A stretch of 8,578 nt of DNA from the NCBI GenBank assembly GCA_028067895.1, contig JAPTUI010000117.1, forward strand, positions 1-8,578. Direction: 5' to 3'. Origin of the DNA: Pseudomonadota bacterium. Lineage in GTDB: Bacteria > Pseudomonadota > Gammaproteobacteria > Steroidobacterales > Steroidobacteraceae. Position 1 is the first letter of the stretch. Each line of letters begins with the position of its first letter. The notes below the pieces were generated by a model. That model saw only the letters and a list, made by a program, of their open reading frames with translations. It searched no databases and was not told the origin of the DNA. A program made the translations under genes and the position numbers. Below, piece after piece: positions 5,609 to 8,578 of this stretch.

Positions 5609-7702
5609 ATGAGTACAGCCGCCGCCACCACCTCACCTTCGCTTCCCTCTCTGCGCAACATCCTGCGCGTCGGCATCGGCGTGCCGGTCGGCGTGCTCGG
5701 CGTGCTGGCCATGGTCATTCTGCCGCTGCCGCCGATCGCGCTCGACATCTTGTTCACTTTCAATATCGCGCTGTCGATCGTGATCGTGATGAGCGTGTTC
5801 TACGTCTCCCGGCCGATCGAGTTCGGCGTATTCCCGACCGCACTGCTGCTGGCGACGTTGTTGCGCCTAGCATTGAACGTCGCCTCGGCCCGCGTCGTGC
5901 TGATGCATGGCTATGCCGGACCCGGCGCTGCCGGTCACGTCATCGAGTCATTTGGCGAGTTCGTGGTTGGCGGCAATTTTGCCGTCGGCGTGGTGGTGTT
6001 CGTCATCCTGACGATCATCAACTTCGTGGTCATCACCAAAGGCGCCGGCCGCGTCTCGGAAGTCAGCGCCCGCTTCACCCTCGACGCCATGCCCGGCAAG
6101 CAGATGGCGATCGACGCGGATCTCGGCGCCGGACTGATCACTCAGGATGAGGCGCGCATACGCCGCGCCGAGGTGCGCGCCGAGGCCGATTTCTACGGCT
6201 CAATGGACGGTGCCAGCAAATTCGTCCGCGGCGATGCCATTGCCGGCATCCTGATTCTGCTGATCAACATCATCGGCGGCCTGGCGATGGGCACGCTGGG
6301 ACACGGCATGGCGCTGTCCGCCGCGCTGCACACGTACACGCTGCTCACCATCGGCGACGGCCTGGTGGCGCAGATCCCAGCGCTGCTGCTCTCGACCTCC
6401 GTGGCGATCATCGTGACGCGCATGTCCCGACCCCAGGACATGGGTGGGGAGCTCAGCCAGCAGCTGTTCGGCAATCCGCGTACGCTGGCCGTCGCCGGGG
6501 GGCTGCTCGGAGCGCTCGGTCTGATCCCGGGCATGCCCAATGTGGCCTTCCTTCTCATGGCGAGCGTCTGCGGCGGGGGCGCCTACCTGATTCACCGGCG
6601 CAAGGCGAGCGCTGCCGCGGCGCCGCCGGCCCCGAAGCCGGCCGCGCCGCCGCCGGAATCGCGTGACCTCACGTGGGAGGACGTACGTCCGGTCGATCCG
6701 GTGGGGCTGGAAGTCGGCTACCGCTTGGTCGCACTGGTCGACAGCAAGGGGCAGGGCGCGGACCTCCTCGGTCGGGTGCGCGGCGTACGCCGCAAGCTCT
6801 CTCAGGAGCTCGGTTTCCTGCTGCCGGCCGTGCACATCCGAGACAATCTCGATCTGGGCCCGAACGTTTATCGCATCAACCTGCACGGCGTGCCGGTGGG
6901 CGAGAGCACCGTCTACCCGGATCGGGAACTGGCCATCAACGCCGGCCGGGTGTTCGGACCGCTGCAGGGCATCGCCACGCACGATCCGGCCTTCGGCATG
7001 GAGGCCGTGTGGATCGAGCCGGCGAATCGCGATCACGCCCAGGCGCTCGGCTACACCGTGGTCGACCCCAGCACGGTGGTCGCCACCCATCTGTCCTTCA
7101 TCCTGCAATCGCATGCGCAGGAGATCCTCGGTCACGAGGAAGTACAGCAGCTGCTGAACACGCTCGCGAAGGCCGCCCCGAAGCTGGTCGAGGACCTGGT
7201 GCCGCGGGTCCTGCCCCTGGCCGTTCTGGTACGGGTCTTGCAGGGACTTCTCGCAGAACGCATCCCGATTCGCAACATGCGCACGATCATGGAAACACTT
7301 GCCGAACACGCCCCCCGCTCCCAGGACCCGACCGTCCTGCTGCCGCTGGTGCGCGCCGCCCTCGGCCGCCAGATCGTCCAGGACATCGCCGGCGTGAGCG
7401 GCGAGCTGCCGGTCATCACCTTCGAGCCCGAACTGGAACGGCTGCTGCAGAACTCGCTCGCGGCGAGCGCGACCAGCGCCGGGCTCGAGCCGGGCCTCGC
7501 CGAGCGGCTGCAGCAGCGTGTCGGCGAAGCGGCGCAGCAGCAGGAAGCCTCTGGCGCGGCACCGGTCTTGCTCGTTCCACCGCAGCTGCGCATGCCGATG
7601 ACTAAATTCCTGCGCGCCGGACTACCGAGCTTGCACGTGCTGGCCTGGAACGAAATACCCGACAACCGCAAGGTCCGCGTCGTGACCGCGGTTGGCAGGT
7701 AA
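5609..7702 (+). CDS. flhA: Flagellar export gate protein FlhA
   Basis: FlhA forms the nonameric gate that couples proton motive force to export and binds chaperone-substrate complexes with its cytoplasmic ring. The 697-residue product has the normal length. The N-terminal half carries about eight membrane segments (20-328), the FHIPEP-family signature from SRPIEFGVFPTALLLATLLR (67-86) through LALNVASAR, and the conserved cytoplasmic loop with FYGSMDGASKFVRGDA (195-210). An Ala/Pro-rich linker (about 333-350) leads to the cytoplasmic domain, with ATHLSFILQSHAQEILG, AERIPIRNMRTIMETLAEHA (549-568) and the C-terminal PVLLVPPQLR. No Shine-Dalgarno sequence is visible in the 3-base gap after flhB, so translation is probably coupled to flhB termination. 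Confidence 0.98.
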   Translation: MSTAAATTSPSLPSLRNILRVGIGVPVGVLGVLAMVILPLPPIALDILFTFNIALSIVIVMSVFYVSRPIEFGVFPTALLLATLLRLALNVASARVVLMHGYAGPGAAGHVIESFGEFVVGGNFAVGVVVFVILTIINFVVITKGAGRVSEVSARFTLDAMPGKQMAIDADLGAGLITQDEARIRRAEVRAEADFYGSMDGASKFVRGDAIAGILILLINIIGGLAMGTLGHGMALSAALHTYTLLTIGDGLVAQIPALLLSTSVAIIVTRMSRPQDMGGELSQQLFGNPRTLAVAGGLLGALGLIPGMPNVAFLLMASVCGGGAYLIHRRKASAAAAPPAPKPAAPPPESRDLTWEDVRPVDPVGLEVGYRLVALVDSKGQGADLLGRVRGVRRKLSQELGFLLPAVHIRDNLDLGPNVYRINLHGVPVGESTVYPDRELAINAGRVFGPLQGIATHDPAFGMEAVWIEPANRDHAQALGYTVVDPSTVVATHLSFILQSHAQEILGHEEVQQLLNTLAKAAPKLVEDLVPRVLPLAVLVRVLQGLLAERIPIRNMRTIMETLAEHAPRSQDPTVLLPLVRAALGRQIVQDIAGVSGELPVITFEPELERLLQNSLAASATSAGLEPGLAERLQQRVGEAAQQQEASGAAPVLLVPPQLRMPMTKFLRAGLPSLHVLAWNEIPDNRKVRVVTAVGR

Positions 7703-7705
7703 TTC

Positions 7706-8578
7706 ATGAAGATCGTACGACACACGGCCCCGGATATGCGCCAGGCACTGCGCGCGATCCGCGAACAGCTGGGCGAGGATGCCGTCATCCTCTCCTCGCG
7801 GCGCGGTGGACAGGGCGTGGAAGTCACGGCGGCGGTGGATTTCGATGCCGCCCGGCTCGAGGGCACCTCAGAGACCCTGGACCCGCGCGTAAGCGCAGCG
7901 CCCGCCTTCACCGCCACGCCGGCACTTTCCCTCCCCGCGGGTGATCCCTCGGCCGAATCCATGGGCCATGAACTGAAGACGCTGCGCCGGATGCTCGAGA
8001 CGCAGCTCGCTCAGCTGGCCTGGAACGAGCGCTCCCGGCGCAACCCGGTGCACGTCGAGCTGCTGCGCGAACTGTCCGAGATCGGCATCACGCAGGATCT
8101 GGCCGACCATCTCGTCGGACAATTGCCAGGAGACGTGGATTTGACGCAGGGGCGTCGGTTTACCGTCGCCGGCCTGTCCCAGTACCTGCAGGTGAGCGGC
8201 GAACGCTGGCTCGACAGCGGCGGCTGCGTCGCGTTCGTCGGCGCCACCGGCGTCGGCAAAACCACCGTGCTCGCCAAGCTCGCGGTGCGCTGGATCCTGC
8301 GCCACGGCCCCGGCGAGCTGGCGCTCGTGGCCTCAGATACCGTACGCATCGGCGCGCAGGACCAGATGCACGCCCTCGGTCAGCTGCTCGGCGTACCGGT
8401 GCACGTGCCGGACCGCTTCGAGGCGCTGCCACAGCTGCTCGGACGGCTCAAGCGCCACCGGCTGGTGCTGATCGATACGCCAGGCACCAGCGTGCGAGAC
8501 AGTCAATTCGAAGCCCGCCTGGCCGTGCTCGGCGCCTGCGCACCGCAGCTCGAGACTGCGCTGGTGCTCGCCGGAAGC
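7706..8578 (+). CDS. flhF: Flagellar placement GTPase FlhF, 5' part
   Basis: FlhF is an SRP-family GTPase that marks the pole and recruits early flagellar proteins, usually with the MinD-like FleN/FlhG as partner. The frame is open for 291 codons to the window edge; the C-terminal part of the G domain is missing. The N terminus MKIVRHTAPDMRQALRAIRE is typical of the FlhF basic domain. A low-conservation Ala/Pro region (about 50-82) follows, then the helical N domain and the G domain from about 170. G1 is GATGVGKTT (179-187), followed by SDTVRIGAQDQM (210-221) and LIDTPG (255-260). The SRP family normally has DTAG at the last site. ATG 7706 has AGGT five bases upstream, overlapping the flhA stop. 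fleN and fliA would be expected next. Confidence 0.95.
   Translation, partial: MKIVRHTAPDMRQALRAIREQLGEDAVILSSRRGGQGVEVTAAVDFDAARLEGTSETLDPRVSAAPAFTATPALSLPAGDPSAESMGHELKTLRRMLETQLAQLAWNERSRRNPVHVELLRELSEIGITQDLADHLVGQLPGDVDLTQGRRFTVAGLSQYLQVSGERWLDSGGCVAFVGATGVGKTTVLAKLAVRWILRHGPGELALVASDTVRIGAQDQMHALGQLLGVPVHVPDRFEALPQLLGRLKRHRLVLIDTPGTSVRDSQFEARLAVLGACAPQLETALVLAGS

Noticed and set aside
6200..7309. Minus-strand open frame of 369 codons
   Set aside because: It is antisense to flhA. Its His/Arg/Gln/Asp-rich translation is the usual mirror of a high-GC coding strand, and FlhA motifs on the plus strand are unequivocal.
6673..7605. Plus-strand open frame of 310 codons inside flhA
   Set aside because: It is out of frame with the conserved FlhA cytoplasmic domain, and Arg/Gly/Ala/Pro-rich low complexity marks it as a shadow.
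7692..7708. Possible sigma-54 site before flhF (TGGCAGG...)
   Set aside because: Only part of the -24 element matches and there is no GC at -12. The 3-base gap after flhA favours cotranscription.

Overview
The window holds a compact, co-directional, high-GC flagellar operon: fliL-fliM-fliN-fliO-fliP-fliQ-fliR-flhB-flhA-flhF, with flhF cut by the right edge. Nine complete genes and one partial gene fill the sequence from about base 394 to 8578. Gaps are 22 bases or less, and there are several ATGA stop/start overlaps. The gene order, the presence of FlhF (an SRP-type GTPase that places polar flagella), and a near-perfect sigma-54 promoter in front of fliL fit a polarly flagellated gammaproteobacterium of the Pseudomonas/Xanthomonas/Vibrio kind. 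The sequence does not allow a genus call.

Layout: bases 1-393 hold no gene that I can support. They contain the control region: a sigma-54 (-24/-12) site at 332-347 and, just upstream, a weaker sigma-28-like match at 298-324. The C-terminal end of fliK, which often precedes fliL in related bacteria, is not visible. Bases 394-2280 encode FliL (basal-body-associated stator helper) and the C-ring switch proteins FliM and FliN. Bases 2277-7702 encode the whole membrane part of the flagellar type III export gate: FliO (assembly factor), FliP, FliQ, FliR (export channel), FlhB (substrate-specificity switch) and FlhA (export gate with its large cytoplasmic domain). Bases 7706-8578 give the first 291 codons of FlhF.

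The products work together: FliM and FliN make the rotor switch that binds phospho-CheY. FliP, FliQ, FliR, FlhB and FlhA sit inside the same MS/C ring and export rod, hook and filament subunits. FliL connects to stator function, and FlhF decides where the basal body is built. One promoter plus translational coupling would give co-ordinated early/middle flagellar expression.

No undescribed system is evident; this is conserved core flagellar machinery. The points most worth a second look are the promoter overlapping the apparent longer fliL reading frame (which sets the true start), a six-codon mini-ORF that exactly bridges the fliQ stop and fliR start, a DTPG instead of DTAG G3 motif in FlhF, and the unassigned region upstream of fliL.
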